Assembly (NCBI GenBank): GCA_016630905.1
Contig: WBMQ01000005.1
Coordinates: forward strand, 1,612,001-1,676,000
From: Capillidium heterosporum
Taxonomy: Eukaryota > Entomophthoromycota > Entomophthoromycetes > Entomophthorales > Capillidiaceae
DNA: 64,000 nt
Direction of reading: 5' to 3'
Position 1 is the stretch's first letter, and each line of letters starts with the position of its first letter. Positions 53,386 to 64,000 of the stretch are shown here, piece by piece. The notes under the pieces are model-generated. The model saw nothing but the letters and a program-made list of their open reading frames with translations. It was not told the DNA's origin and did no database searches. The position numbers and the translations under genes were made by a program.

Positions 53386-54591
53386 TCAATATATGTTGAA
53401 ATAGAGTTGGGTGCCCTTCTCGGTTAGAATCTAAAATGATAGGGATCAACCTGTCAGCTAAAGTTCGTTTTATAATCAATTTACCTCGTTAGCTATCTCA
53501 GGGTCACCACCGGCCGCTTTAAATATAGAAGTTAGAGGAGCTAGCTGGATCGGTAACTTTTTTCATTAAAATTAGTATATTGTGCTTTTGATATTAGTTT
53601 CAAAATTTCAATTACCTTTTGCCTGAAAGTGTATACGATGTCGCCACAGTCCGAATTTGATTGATTGAATACGATAGTTCCTCCTAGCTGTCTATTTCGT
53701 ATAAGTTAATATATCGAATAATTTATAGGTAAAATGCTTACAATCCATCACCACGCTAAAGTAAGATGTAATTGAATATAAAGAGAAATGGCTTAGTACA
53801 AGTGGTTTCTAAAACAAAAGTTACCATATCTCCTCCAACCTTAAGTTTCTTGGATGCGTTGTAGAGATCTCCTATCATAGCACGTTAGTAATAGTTAAAG
53901 TACAACATTCTTACTCGATTTATCTTTCAGAAGACAGTTGACCACTTTGCAAAAATTGACTTTGTACAAGCTAAAGTACCTATGGATACTTCGAGTTGGA
54001 TCTAGGTACAGTTCGCCATCCCAGTACCCCCCATCTACGAATTTCTAAAATATACAAAGTTAGCTACTTGAGTATTGAAGTCTGTAGTCTACCTGTACGT
54101 TCTTGCAATCGAAGCCTATACCTACCAGGCGTACTCCTAGCTGATCTATAGATGTCGACGACGCTATGTAAATGACAACGTATTTGTAAATATGTTACCT
54201 AAATAGGGCTTAAGTTTCGACAACATCTTAGCTTCCACTCTTTAAAAAGAAAGGCGGTGTTAGTTCCTTACATTTTACGGGTAAAGTACCTAGTGAAAGG
54301 ACACCCAAATCTCCGAAACAAGACTACTATCACCGGGCTATATTTCCAGAGCTCACTCAGTTGAAGCCAGTTTCCAGTTAGATCTACGATCTCAAAGTGG
54401 CCCAATTTATTGTAGACGTAGTCACTTGAACTATCTCCATAGGAGTGCCTCTTAGTTCGATTCGAATAGGATGAGTTACATCGTATCAACTCCAAGTTGC
54501 AGTGGGCTCGGCAGTGGAGGTTACACTGCATGTTGCAGTTGACGTTGATAGTACGAACAGTCGAGTGGGAACTCCATCGGAATATTTGCAT
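53386..54591 (-). CDS. Peroxiredoxin-like protein (AhpC/TSA_2, PRXL2 type)
   Basis: Nine exons on the minus strand (54290-54591, 54199-54239, 54093-54163, 53915-54044, 53825-53871, 53742-53755, 53616-53691, 53485-53556, 53386-53430) join to 265 aa. The thioredoxin-fold core is recognisable: SPVIVVLFRRFGCPFTR, LGVRLVGIGF, KFVDGGYWDGELYLDP, KLKVGGDM-RGDGLQLGGTIVF and VYTFRQK. The family normally has a redox C-x-x-C after RR-x-G; here it is GCPFTR, so the second Cys is Thr. The 14-nt exon (53742-53755) is needed to keep GDGLQLGG in frame. The N-terminus before residue 60 has an unusual comb of cysteines every four residues (CNMQCNLHCRAHC). The acceptor of intron 7 is ambiguous (53556 or 53544), both in frame. 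TATA at about 54715-54724. Confidence 0.82.
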
Positions 54592-56580
54592 TGTGTTGGT
54601 GGTAGTGATGATGGTAGTGTTGGTGTTGTCGTTCGTCAACTTGGCTTGATGTTGATCTTTTAAATTTTCAATTAACCAGAATCGTTTTTAAATAGCTTTT
54701 AGATGCATTGAGGGTTTATATACTGTTTTGAAAGGTGAATGTATAGCATTAATATATCTGGGTTATACCCGATAAACTTTCGCTATTTGAAGCTCAACAT
54801 CAAGTTCAAGTTAAAGGGGGACATATAGCTCTCTTAATTAAAATATAGCTTTCCCCGTAATCCCCTAATACATTGCCAATAAATGTCTTACAGTTTATTA
54901 ATTTACATATAAATGTCCATGTTCTAAAGTATAGGTTACTTTTTTTACTTTACTTTATTATCAAGGACCTTAAAATTTAACTAATTTTTGCTATTGCCCA
55001 CACATAAATTCTCCCACAACTAGCGACTTAAGTTTAAGCACTTTTATGGGGCAAAAAGAACTAGATGTTCTAAATGTACAGTTTTGTCAAGTTAAAGGTG
55101 TGTATACAACTTTTAATCTCTGCGATCAAAGGTATCACCTCGAAACACTCTCTCTATGGCTGAAGGATGGAGGGTGATGGTTAAGGTACGATTATGAAGA
55201 TGCTATAGAACTCCATAGTTCCAAGTAAATGGGGTCAGCCTCAAGATGCATCCAAAATTCCAAATTAATTGCACTATAAAATGGGTAAAACAAATAGTTT
55301 TGGTGCACTATATCCAGAGCCCTATTAAATAGATCTCTGAGACGTGCTATATCAAGCTATATTCCAAGTGAGAAGGGGATTGCCGATAAGTAAAGTTTTA
55401 TACATTCTAGATGAGTCCTCTTCTTTGCACGCAGACCACTCGATATAAACCAATTTCTCAGATTGGATGATAAAACCATCATTATAACGGTTTAATTCCT
55501 AATATGGTAAAACATTACATCAAATATGTCCACCCAAACTAAGTCTATGGTGGAGTTTGAAGTTTTGAATGCTAGTGAAAGGAAAGAGGTGGATTTTTGA
55601 AGGTAGGTAGGTTAAACTATTTTAAAAGTATATAGTCCTTAGTTTAAGGTACTCGCCTATAAATTAACTAATAAGCAATGGTTTGCTTTGTTGTCTTTTA
55701 GGAATGTCCCGCTACCTTTACTTATATATGGATCTATACTGTTTTAGTAACTGGAAAAGAGCTAAATGTATACTAGCTTTGATACTACGCTTATTGAAAT
55801 GACAGACATTTCAAAGGGATAGTTTAAATAAGTGTAGTAAAAAGGCTTTCACCACTGCTTTCAGTAGCTTATCAGTTATTTTGCTAAGTGATAGTAAATG
55901 AATTGACCACACTTGGAAAAATTAATTTGGCAAATCAAACACGGCAAACTGCTTTACTATAGGGATCTAATTTGTTAAAAAATTCGAATCTTGTCAAAAA
56001 ACCAAATATATTATTCTGAGTTGACAAATTTTTTACTTAGGATGGTCTTGGCATATAGTAATTTCAGCCGCAGTCTAAGTATATATGCTCAGTAAAACAA
56101 ATGTACATACGTTTTGGATACACCGCTAATATATGACACATTATCCATGGATTACATCCATTTTACAAAAATGGAAGTAGATAGCCGACGATGTTGGGTT
56201 TGTAAGCAACTTAAGTTACCGATATCATCAAAGACTCCAAGGAGATTAAAATTGAGATTAAGCTAAATTTCAAAGCACTATCACAAGTAAGTGAATACTA
56301 GTAAACTCGCAGCTAATTAAAGTTTACCAAATTTATATACTAATACCGAGCCATCCAAACCTTACTGCGATATAGCATCATACGAGATATATTTTGATAT
56401 TCATTTATCATACATATTGTAGGATGGGGATGTTCGTTAGTTAGAAATAAGTAGCCAAACTCGATTAAACTTTAGCCAAATTTAGTCAACTACTTAGAAT
56501 TGGCGTATATAAAGAGATGCCCTAGAGTTCAAGTTTTGTATATACACACATTTTCTCTTCCAGCACTACTACTAGCTATC
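54592..56580. other. Gene-poor AT-rich region
   Basis: 2 kb. It holds the promoter of the peroxiredoxin-like gene (left end) and of micropeptide ORF 2 (right end). A 42-codon frame at about 55047 shows no motif and is not counted. Confidence 0.5.
56456..56514 (+). promoter_or_regulatory. Promoter of micropeptide ORF 2: box plus TATA
   Basis: CAAACTCGATTAAACTTTAGCC (at about 56456; the box differs by one base from AACCCGA) precedes GTATATAAAG at 56505-56514, about 67 bp before the ATG. The arrangement and about 90 bp of flanking sequence match the promoter of ORF 1. Confidence 0.45.
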
Positions 56581-56652
56581 ATGAACTTCATGTTAATTGT
56601 CAAGCTTAAGACCATCAAGTCCAAGCCTATACCCAAAGTCCCTTCAGCGTAG
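56581..56652 (+). CDS. Candidate micropeptide ORF 2 (23 aa)
   Basis: A 23-codon ORF starting MNFMLIVKLKTIKSK and ending PSA, paralogous to 48552-48626. Sequence similarity fades soon after the stop codon, while the promoter and 5' leader are also conserved. See ORF 1 for interpretation; no family is recognised. Confidence 0.4.
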   Translation: MNFMLIVKLKTIKSKPIPKVPSA

Positions 56653-57780
56653 CTTTCATTTCAGCAAGTTCCTTTATAAACTGTAGCTAAGGAAGGCTAC
56701 TCTATCTATATCTCTTCAACATATTACAACAACATATACCTACGTTGAAAGTCCTTATATATTATTTAAAGTCTGCCTTTATTCATCCCCGTACCTAGTA
56801 TAAATTCATTTATATTCTCACAACGGACAACCGATGATACTTGGGATTAGATATATATTTTATAAATAAAATTTTTACTGTTTACATGCATATTTTTTAT
56901 TTCTTGATACCTATGGTACCGACTTTAGATAAATAACTGGCAGAATGTATTTCAGGATACTTTTTTATTTAAATTAACTTTATTCTATACTATAAACTGG
57001 AATTTCTATTAAATATATCAACACAAGTCTAGTAGTTTATATGGGGTATTAATTATAGTTTTAATATATTAAAATTAATAATCTTCATCACTACTCTAAT
57101 AAACAAGGTCGTGATAGGTAGCTGGAATAGAATTATTGCATACAACATCAAAGTACGAAGTTAAATACTTGATATTTCTATTATATATATCAACAAAGAT
57201 AAAAGGATGAGCTTTCATATTTTTAATCAACTGTGCTATAACCAAAACTATTAAGATACATATAATTGCTTTGGAATTCAGAGGTCTGTTTATTATCCAT
57301 TTATCTACTAGATTAAGTAGAATGGATTCACATATAATAATACCAGTTATATATTGTAGTATGATAGTTTGATTGGAATATATGTATTCTTTAATTTTTT
57401 GCTGCACCGATATCCCTCCATGTCTACTGGAAGTTATTAAAACCCGATTGAATTTCAAGCCAGATGCGCTGTAACTTTTAATTCGCTGAAAGTTTGGCTA
57501 TCAATCCATCCAATAGAGGTACTTTGATCGGAAGCTTTTTGAATGCCGTGCCAGATTAAGATAAAAAAATGAGGGGAAAGACAAACTTGGCTAAGCCTAA
57601 CTAAAGTAAAATATATTCAATATATCGAATTTAAACAAAATAATTACAAATGTAGGCATAACGTAGTAAATGGTAAAGTATCTAAAGAGAATAATGATCA
57701 CTCTTAAACTTTCCAGTTTGGCCTTACTCTCCAACTTGATGGTCTTCAATTATCCAATAAAATTGTCATATTTGCCATAA
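56653..57780. other. Gene-poor region with possible degenerate frame
   Basis: Includes a minus-strand frame (57096-57458) with two hydrophobic stretches but no ATG at its opening and strongly AT-biased codons; I do not count it as a gene. Nothing else supported. Confidence 0.4.
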
Positions 57781-57789
57781 CTAGGAGCT

Positions 57790-58747
57790 GCAATCAAATT
57801 TCAAATAAATTTAACGCCGAGCACTACAGTTAGCGAGCTAGCTGTGGGTTGATGATCACTGAGCCTACTTTAATCGAACTCCAAGGTACTGAGTGGTTAG
57901 AGGCTCCAAATATATGATCCAACAAGCAAGTAGAAGGCTAAAAGTTAGTGATAGATATGATAAATAAAGAGGGAAGTCTAAGCTTTATGCAGTTTTGGCA
58001 TCCGGGACGTTGTGCCATCATTCTATACAACTGTGAGAAGCCATCGGTAGCATCATTAGCTGTCAAAACAGACGCTGACAAGTTTCGATTTTGGAAGACA
58101 AGCCTGAATATAGTTTATTGCAAAGCTATTAAAGATCCGCTAGCTTATGTTAACATGTTCAAGGATGCGATCATTTGGAATAAAGAAGCCGATTTCAATG
58201 ACGTTGAAATCCATACCGGAAGTGAGTACATCATCCACTCATTTTTGGAGTTCTATATCAACTTATATACCGATAGCTACGGCGGATCTATTAGAAAATA
58301 TATTCTATTCTTGAAAAGACTTTGGATGCGATAGCTCAAGTTTTCCCATCCAATTGCATTGGTATTCAACTTACGTCAAGTGGTGGTTACAACAATATGA
58401 AGGAGTGCAATCTCAGCCTAGCTTATAAACTCTACACTTACGTCTTTTTAGTATTATATGGTCGTCAGTTAGCTTATATCTAGATATTGTGAGTCTTTAA
58501 GGATTTTAATTTCGAGAGCCGAGCTATCAACATTGATTACTTTAGGCTTATCGATATGATCAAGGCCATTAAAGTTATAGTCAGCGGGGACTTTAGCCTT
58601 AAGGAAGCAAATCCTTTGATTTACAAAGGTACGGTAGATGATGTTGCCATTAGTTGTCTTTTCATCATCAACTTAGATCCTCCAAATCAGTTGTTCAATA
58701 GGGTCCTTTTGAAAAGCTTGAAGCAGTTTGAGTATCTGTATAGTTAA
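57790..58747 (+). pseudogene. Old Yellow Enzyme (NADH:flavin oxidoreductase) pseudogene
   Basis: A decayed OYE-family gene. In one frame I read AEHYS(stop)RASCGLMITEP, QGTEWLEAPNI(stop), KQVEG(stop)KLVIDM and then SFMQFWHPGR, matching the family blocks that precede and include the H-x-G-R motif. It continues with DFNDVEIHTGSEYIIHSFL and YTDSYGGSIRK (FMN/substrate-binding core). After a frame change comes the C-terminal phosphate-binding region KVIVSGDFSLKEANPLI and VAISCLFIINLDPPNQLF. Three in-frame stops before HPGR, further stops near 58440-58500 and a frame change make it non-functional. OYEs reduce activated alkenes with NAD(P)H. The N-terminal barrel start is missing or unrecognisable upstream of 57790. 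Confidence 0.82.
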
Positions 58748-59218
58748 AAAGTTGATGATAAATAGATAGGATATTCTTATTATAAAAAATTTACTCCGAA
58801 TAATTAGGTACTATCTAATAAGCTTATAAGTATTCTCATAATTTTCAATCTTTAAATATATTTGAAATTAAGAATATATACGAGTTCTAAAAGCATTGAA
58901 AACAGTGCTAATGTAATAATTGTATATTTAATCATATAGTAATATACCTAAAATTGATCCAGCTCAAGGTACATCTTTTAGCTGTTTTCTATATATAAGT
59001 CGATATATCTACTTTAAACTTTTAAGAGAATTTGATGTCTACTAGAAGTATCATTTCGTAGTATAGGCCAAGTAAAATCAATCATAAACAAACTTTATAT
59101 AGTATAAGTTAGCATAGGTATATAGTAGGAACATGGAAATCTTTATCAATATATTACTACTGTGTATATAAAGCTAGTAAGATTATAGGATATCAAAAAC
59201 ACAAGATTCAGGAGGCAT
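58748..59218. other. Intergenic
   Basis: 471 bp of very AT-rich DNA, no feature supported. Confidence 0.55.
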
Positions 59219-59446
59219 TTACCTCCGAGATGAGGGTATGCAGCCTTGATACCATTCGTAGACGGGAAACTGAGGGTAAATACAGTCCTTATGAAATCGA
59301 TAGCCACAGAGTAATAGTTTCAAGATATTGGCATCCCTAAAACTGCGTCTACATGCCATGCACAGTAATTTTTCTTCTTTTAGAGTGGTTACCGTTATAT
59401 AGCTTTCACTTCCCAAGCTGAATTGTAAACCTCCATCTGCACTCAT
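59219..59446 (-). pseudogene. RING-type zinc finger fragment, probably degenerate
   Basis: A 75-codon frame from ATG at 59446 containing LLCMACRRSFRDANILKLLLC followed by GYRFHKDCI. This fits the first half of a RING-H2 finger (C-x2-C, then C-x-[H/Y]-x-[F]-H-x2-C), as in ubiquitin ligases, except that the first His is Tyr. The final C-x2-C pair is absent: only one Cys follows (QGC). No membrane segment. It may be a truncated E3 ligase relic or an exon of an unresolved gene; I see no convincing exon next to it. Confidence 0.4.
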
Positions 59447-61589
59447 CCTTCTTATAAAAATACCTTCAGTGAGATCTATATTGAACGATTTTTTTGGTTG
59501 AAGATATCGTTTATTGGATCCTTGTTAGATGCCTTCTTGTCAAATCGATAGGTTGAGAGGTTTTCAATAGCCTTTCACAAAACCAGGTCAATTGATGTCC
59601 TCATCCAATTCTTACATGTCTCCTATCACATATACAAAAATAGGATGTAAAAATATGTTTTTTATCAAAAGCGCGAAATGAAATGCAAAGTTGGAGTAGA
59701 TGAACATATTAATGGACATTAAAACTATATATAGATTAGACCTTTGACTGGAGCACTCGTTCTTTAAGCTCGACGAAAGCAGACTAATTGCTACCAAAGC
59801 CGCATCAAAATTTTAAAAATATAGTACTTGCTATTTTTAATTAGTAGAGGGTTGTCAAAAATTTCTTGAAATATGATGTGGGAGCTTCCATTTACAGCAT
59901 TGGTTAGCTGTTGAAGGCGGTATCAAAGTGCGACTGAGAAATCAAGTAGGTTTAGCGTCCAGTACAGCTTCAAAAATATCCAGTAGCGAGAACAGTTGGT
60001 TGAGATAAAATCCAAGTAGGATGGGAGTACAGCGTATTAAAGGAGCTATATGCTTATATATGTTATAGGTAACCTATCTCTGCTAGCATAGAATAAATAT
60101 CTATGTTCCCATATAAACGATCAATATTTCTCAAAGCAAAGCCTGTACGAATAGACGCTGAAGGCTTCAAAAATTATTAAATTGTAAGGCCTATACAGTT
60201 TATATCAGCTTTGTACATGCCTTTTCAACTCCGAATTCGACATCATGTTCGTCATTTCAAGGCCCATCCCAGTTGGTGTCGTATAGTTGCAGTTAATCGC
60301 TTTATGCATAGGTGACTGTAACTCGATTATTCTTACTTTATTGATAATCTGTCGATGAACGAACCATTTCCAAGGATATGTTTTTATTAGTAGTGATGTT
60401 TATATAGCTCTAGTAAAGTTTGCTAGCTGGATCTTTTATAGAGTAGCCTGATACGTATTCCAGTTGATATATCGAGTGATAAGCTAAATAAAAACTGTAG
60501 AGATTTGAAAGTGAATCCTTTAGTACTATGTATTCACTGCTTATGTTTGATAAAGTTTCTAATACTGCAGCTCACACTTAGAGTTTAATTATGAATTCTC
60601 AATTGTCTACTACCTTATAGAAAGTCGATTATTTCTCCTTGGGTAAAAAATATTCTAATTAAAACCTATAAACTATGCTAAACTTTACATTCTTGAAAAT
60701 TAATCAATGATACTCAATTTATGGTTCATGAGATGTGACTAAATCTGATGTCGATATCCCTTAGCTTAGTATTATTTTCCGGAAGGTCCAAAGTCTAAAG
60801 AGTTGGAAACTACTGACAAGTTCTTTAAAATGAAGTCATTTGAAGTTAAAGTCCCGTTTCTAAAAATATAGAGTAGATGGCGGTTGATGTATTTAAGCTT
60901 TGATGGCAACGTTGAATCGATTGTTGAATCAGTTCATAACATGAATATCACAGGTTTATTTGATAAACTTATAGCAACAAAAATATTTCTATATATGTTT
61001 AAGTGACAGGTTTTAGAAGCTGTAGGTGAAATTGCAAAACATTTCCACTAATAGCCTTTTAAAATGTCTGTTACCATTTAGTACAACATATAGGTTTACA
61101 TATTTAAGATCCGTACATAAATTCTTTCAATTATAACTATTTAGTTCCAAAATTTACCGACTCTAGCTTCTTGGCTTGTAGTACCAAGACTATCATCAAT
61201 CACCCACCTAGCAGCAGCTATTAAAACAGAATAAACTTCCAAAGTCGAAATATCTATTTGCCAACCATCTTTGTAAGTGTTCAACCATTTGCTTGGCATC
61301 CCTTTTGACATAAGACAACAATTTGATTAGAAACCTCAAGTGATCGAAAATGGAAGATGGAAGCTTCCATCTAGTCGGCGAATTATGTCGAATAAACTTG
61401 CAAAGTTTACTTCAAGGCCAAGCTAAGACTTTGACGTAATAAACTTTAAATGCTTCAAGATTTACGTTAAAATTAACGTATCGGTTTATATAGTTGTTAT
61501 AAGCTAATTTTCTTGGCATCGATCCCGTTTAGAGTATAAAGGAAAAGTATATAAAAGGACGTTAGGAAGCACAACTAAATTTTCAAAAC
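59447..61589. other. Gene-poor AT-rich region
   Basis: 2.1 kb without supported genes. The plus strand has a TATA box (AGTATATAAAAGG, about 61546-61558) for the next gene. Confidence 0.5.
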
Positions 61590-62201
61590 ATGTTGTCCGA
61601 AAAACAAATTGAATCATCATCATCAAATTCCTACACTCCCTTGAAGACCTTAAAGTTCACCGAGCGCGGGTTCTTTAAGCCTGAATTCGTAGTCTCCAAC
61701 GACGTGCCCAACTGCCAACAGGTCGAATTTATTGTCAAGTGTGGATGTAGAGGTTGTAAAGTAGTTACACCAGATGACAAATTGATCTGTCAGTTACACC
61801 GAGGCGCCACCTTCTTCAGTTCGGCCCACAGTTTAAGTTTCGATTTAGATTACTTTGAGGACAAGTTGAAGTACGTGTCGGCTACCTTCAATGTACCGGG
61901 ATGCATCTTATTTTCTTACAAGTATCCCATAGATTTGCAGACTTTAAATGAAGACAAGGCATTTGGTGATAAGCAGTTGGTTTGGAGACGTAAGTGTATT
62001 TTAGCGAGGGCTTTTTACCTTACCTACGCTGATGAACCTGATGTTGTAATTGCCAAATTCCAGAGAAGTTGGATGTTTAGAGAGGTAGGTAAGTTACATT
62101 TCTACAAACTTTTGGATACAACCGATACAGTAATCGCTTCAGTTGCTATAAGCTTTATCGTCTACAGAATTTTAATTGGAGAACGGGCTAGTCGTCATTG
62201 A
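61590..62201 (+). CDS. Hypothetical LOR/tubby-fold-like protein
   Basis: Single exon, 203 aa, not firmly recognised. After a Ser-rich start (MLSEKQIESSSSNSYTPLK) the pattern is a run of beta strands with a Cys-rich turn (KCGCRGCKVVTPD), a strand pair FFSSAHSLSFDLDYFEDK, a Trp-Arg-Arg segment (QLVWRRKCILARAFYLTY), then VVIAKFQRSWMFREVGKLHF, and a hydrophobic C-terminal helix (VIASVAISFIVYRILIGE). This order of strands and a buried C-terminal helix resembles the LURP-one-related/tubby C-terminal fold found in many fungal hypotheticals. No signal peptide. TATA element at about 61546-61558 supports the start. Function is not inferred beyond the fold-like pattern. Confidence 0.6.
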   Translation: MLSEKQIESSSSNSYTPLKTLKFTERGFFKPEFVVSNDVPNCQQVEFIVKCGCRGCKVVTPDDKLICQLHRGATFFSSAHSLSFDLDYFEDKLKYVSATFNVPGCILFSYKYPIDLQTLNEDKAFGDKQLVWRRKCILARAFYLTYADEPDVVIAKFQRSWMFREVGKLHFYKLLDTTDTVIASVAISFIVYRILIGERASRH

Positions 62202-63607
62202 TAGTTGAAGGTACTTGCTATTTTAGTAAAGGCGTACGGTTGTGGTACCTATTCTTCTACTCATCTATTTTCACCATCAAATGCAAATTCAATCATCATT
62301 TTTATTTTCAATAAACCAAAGTATTTTAGATATCCAAAAATTAAAAATACTATTTACTATTAGTATATTTTGCGGTGAATAAGGTACGTTTTAATAACGG
62401 TAGCCTTTCCTATATTTAGTGAAATTATGATAATATGCCTTCTATAAGCTATAATTTATAGGGTAGCTATACTAAGTTTTACAGATTATACAGGAAAGCG
62501 ATACATCATTTATCTAATAAAAATTACAAATTAAAATATAATTTGGCCTTATGAGCCTATTTAAAGTTTGCAATGTACTTTGGATCCAAGGTGGTATTAA
62601 ATTTTTTGTAAAACATTAGATTCTGTAAATTCATTTAGTTACATTAATATAAAATGGAGATGTATATTTCATATATGAGATTTCGTACATGAACGAGTTC
62701 TCTTTACATCTGTGTAAGACATTTTCATTACACCCACCCAGAGACTCAATCTCATTTCGCTTGAGTTTTGAAAACTGGGTAAAGTCTATGTAGGTAGTTT
62801 CAATTTTTACCAATGAACCTTCTACACTTGATCTAACTACGTTCTTAAGACCTATTAGTTCAGCAAAATAAAATCTAGAATAGTGGAAAAGTAGGCTAGC
62901 TTTCGAATTTGCCATTTGATCGACAGCCAATAAAACTAGAAATCGTTGATGCAACTAAACGATCTACAAAGCAAAAGACCTCCTAACATAGATTTACAAG
63001 CTGTATGTGTGTTCCATATGCAAAATCTGCAGTTCTTTTATCAACTTTCTAACTACAGATGAGCAAAGTGATGGAAAAGCTTTAGTTTCGATTCGTAAAA
63101 AGGAATACTACAATTTAATCCCAATGAGCAGTTCAATTTAATGTCGAGCATATATAATATATATTTATAGCTTATAATAAACCAGGTGCATACCAACATA
63201 GACGCTTCCATTTACTATCAAAAGTTTGACAGATTTTCATATAACAGAATACCCCCTCAAATGCATCAAAAGGCATTTGTTAGCATATAGCGATCTTAAA
63301 TTTTGACTGAACTTTATAAGTTGATCACCTACAATTAGACTTTACCAACCAATATCAAAGTTTAAAGAAGTTTATTAGATGATAGATTGGCAATGATTTC
63401 ATGAAACTTCATTTCAGGATCCTATAATTCATCCCATATTCAAGACAAGTCAGTCCTACCTGTTATATTCAAGGGGTTAAAAATAGAAACTGTAGCTTGT
63501 CTCGCATAACTTCATCCTACAAAAATAAATCTAATAAGGAATAGCTATACTATATATAAACCTACCAAACGACGGTAGTTGAAAATTGAAAATAACTAGT
63601 CCAAAAG
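62202..63607. other. Intergenic, AT-rich
   Basis: A minus-strand frame (62631-62915 from ATG, 94 codons) shows no motif and is not counted with confidence. TATATATAAAC near 63551 probably belongs to the next gene. Confidence 0.45.
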
Positions 63608-64000
63608 ATGCAATTAGATATGGATATTTTATCGGACAGCAGTAGCTTTACCGAGCCCAAAACTCCTCTCTCATCACCAACATGCAAAGGCGATCTCATA
63701 AAGGAAGGTTGGAGCACCAGTTACATAATACGATCCAAGCAGTTTTTTACGGTAATGACCAAATTAGACTTCAAAGTCGAGTACATATTCAACTTGGTAG
63801 GCATCAAATCAGCCAACCTAACTACAAATGAAGGATCGTCTAGTCTAGGTATCAAGCCTACCAAATTTTCTACAGTAACGAACCGCTACCAACTAGCATT
63901 GACCCCTTGTACCAATCTATTTAACATAAACCACAAGTTCGAGTTGATAGTCGCAAGGAACGTCAAGACAAGTCCATCACTTATTAGAGTGCGATTATTT
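63608..64000 (+). CDS. Hypothetical protein, 5' part only (runs off window)
   Basis: ATG at 63608 opens a frame of 131 codons that is still open at the right edge. It starts MQLDMDILSDSSSFTEPKTP, a Ser/Asp/Pro-rich segment, then a folded-looking region with GWSTSYIIRSKQFFTVM and alternating hydrophobic strands (KVEYIFNLVGI, FELIVARNVK). A TATA box (TATATATAAAC, about 63551-63561) lies about 50 bp upstream. Codon use is GC-richer than the flanks, supporting coding. No family recognised; the rest of the gene is needed. Confidence 0.6.
   Translation, partial: MQLDMDILSDSSSFTEPKTPLSSPTCKGDLIKEGWSTSYIIRSKQFFTVMTKLDFKVEYIFNLVGIKSANLTTNEGSSSLGIKPTKFSTVTNRYQLALTPCTNLFNINHKFELIVARNVKTSPSLIRVRLF

Noticed and set aside
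55047-55175. A 42-codon plus-strand frame starting MGQKELDV
   Set aside because: No motif, no promoter, no paralog in the window.
57096-57458. Minus-strand frame with two hydrophobic stretches
   Set aside because: It opens with TTG, has no upstream ATG before an in-frame stop, and codons follow the AT-rich background.
57690-57780. A third micropeptide copy (minus-strand LKTIKLESKAK)
   Set aside because: Only about 15 bases match and neither the start codon nor the promoter is conserved; probably chance.
1-64000. CRISPR arrays, bacterial operons, Shine-Dalgarno sites
   Set aside because: Spliceosomal introns, TATA promoters and nuclear-type genes show that this is eukaryotic; no regularly spaced repeats were seen.
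46870-64000. Transposons in the gene-poor right part
   Set aside because: I found no transposase or reverse transcriptase motif, terminal inverted repeat or target duplication by eye; ancient relics cannot be excluded.

Overview
The window is nuclear DNA of an AT-rich filamentous fungus, most likely an early-diverging (zoosporic-to-zygomycete grade) lineage. Support: fungal-type housekeeping genes (ATG4, SOM1-like, SRC1/MAN1-like, POL5, TFB3, PAC1, mitochondrial uL24), spliced by 39 short introns of about 35-72 nt with GT-AG ends and CTAAC-like branch sites; a TPX2-like spindle protein; and animal-style ER-type UDP-glycosyltransferases. The species cannot be named from the sequence alone.

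Layout. 0-7.6 kb: an inverted pair of identical tRNA-Ser(AGA) genes, a disordered hypothetical protein, and autophagy protease ATG4. 7.6-19.9 kb: five intronless, tandem, plus-strand UDP-glycosyltransferase (UGT) genes. 20-37.1 kb: an island of unrelated housekeeping genes: SOM1-like, SEC14-like, MAN1/SRC1-like, TPX2-like, mitochondrial L24, a small secreted protein, proteasome chaperone PAC1, TFIIH subunit TFB3 and nucleolar POL5. 37.4-46.8 kb: four more UGT genes, all on the minus strand, so that the two UGT arms form a large inverted repeat around the island. 46.8-64 kb: gene-poor, AT-rich DNA with a secreted FAD oxidase, a nine-exon peroxiredoxin-like gene, an Old Yellow Enzyme pseudogene, a RING remnant, two related micropeptide ORFs, a LOR/tubby-like hypothetical and a gene running off the right edge.

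How the genes work together. All nine UGTs have a signal peptide, a catalytic GT1 domain and one C-terminal membrane helix. Eight of nine end in a dilysine ER-retrieval tail, so they probably act in the ER lumen as conjugating enzymes. Four of them contain one to three single-base frame breaks. Together with two in POL5 this makes eleven breaks, every one a one-base insertion with no other damage, which looks more like residual long-read assembly error than gene death. Copies on opposite arms share nearly identical tracts, which indicates gene conversion between arms.

The least explained signals are the duplicated micropeptide/promoter unit (48.6 kb minus, 56.6 kb plus), a promoter box (AACCCGA upstream of TATA) shared by these units and several UGTs, and an 11-residue hydrophobic tandem repeat in the MAN1-like protein.
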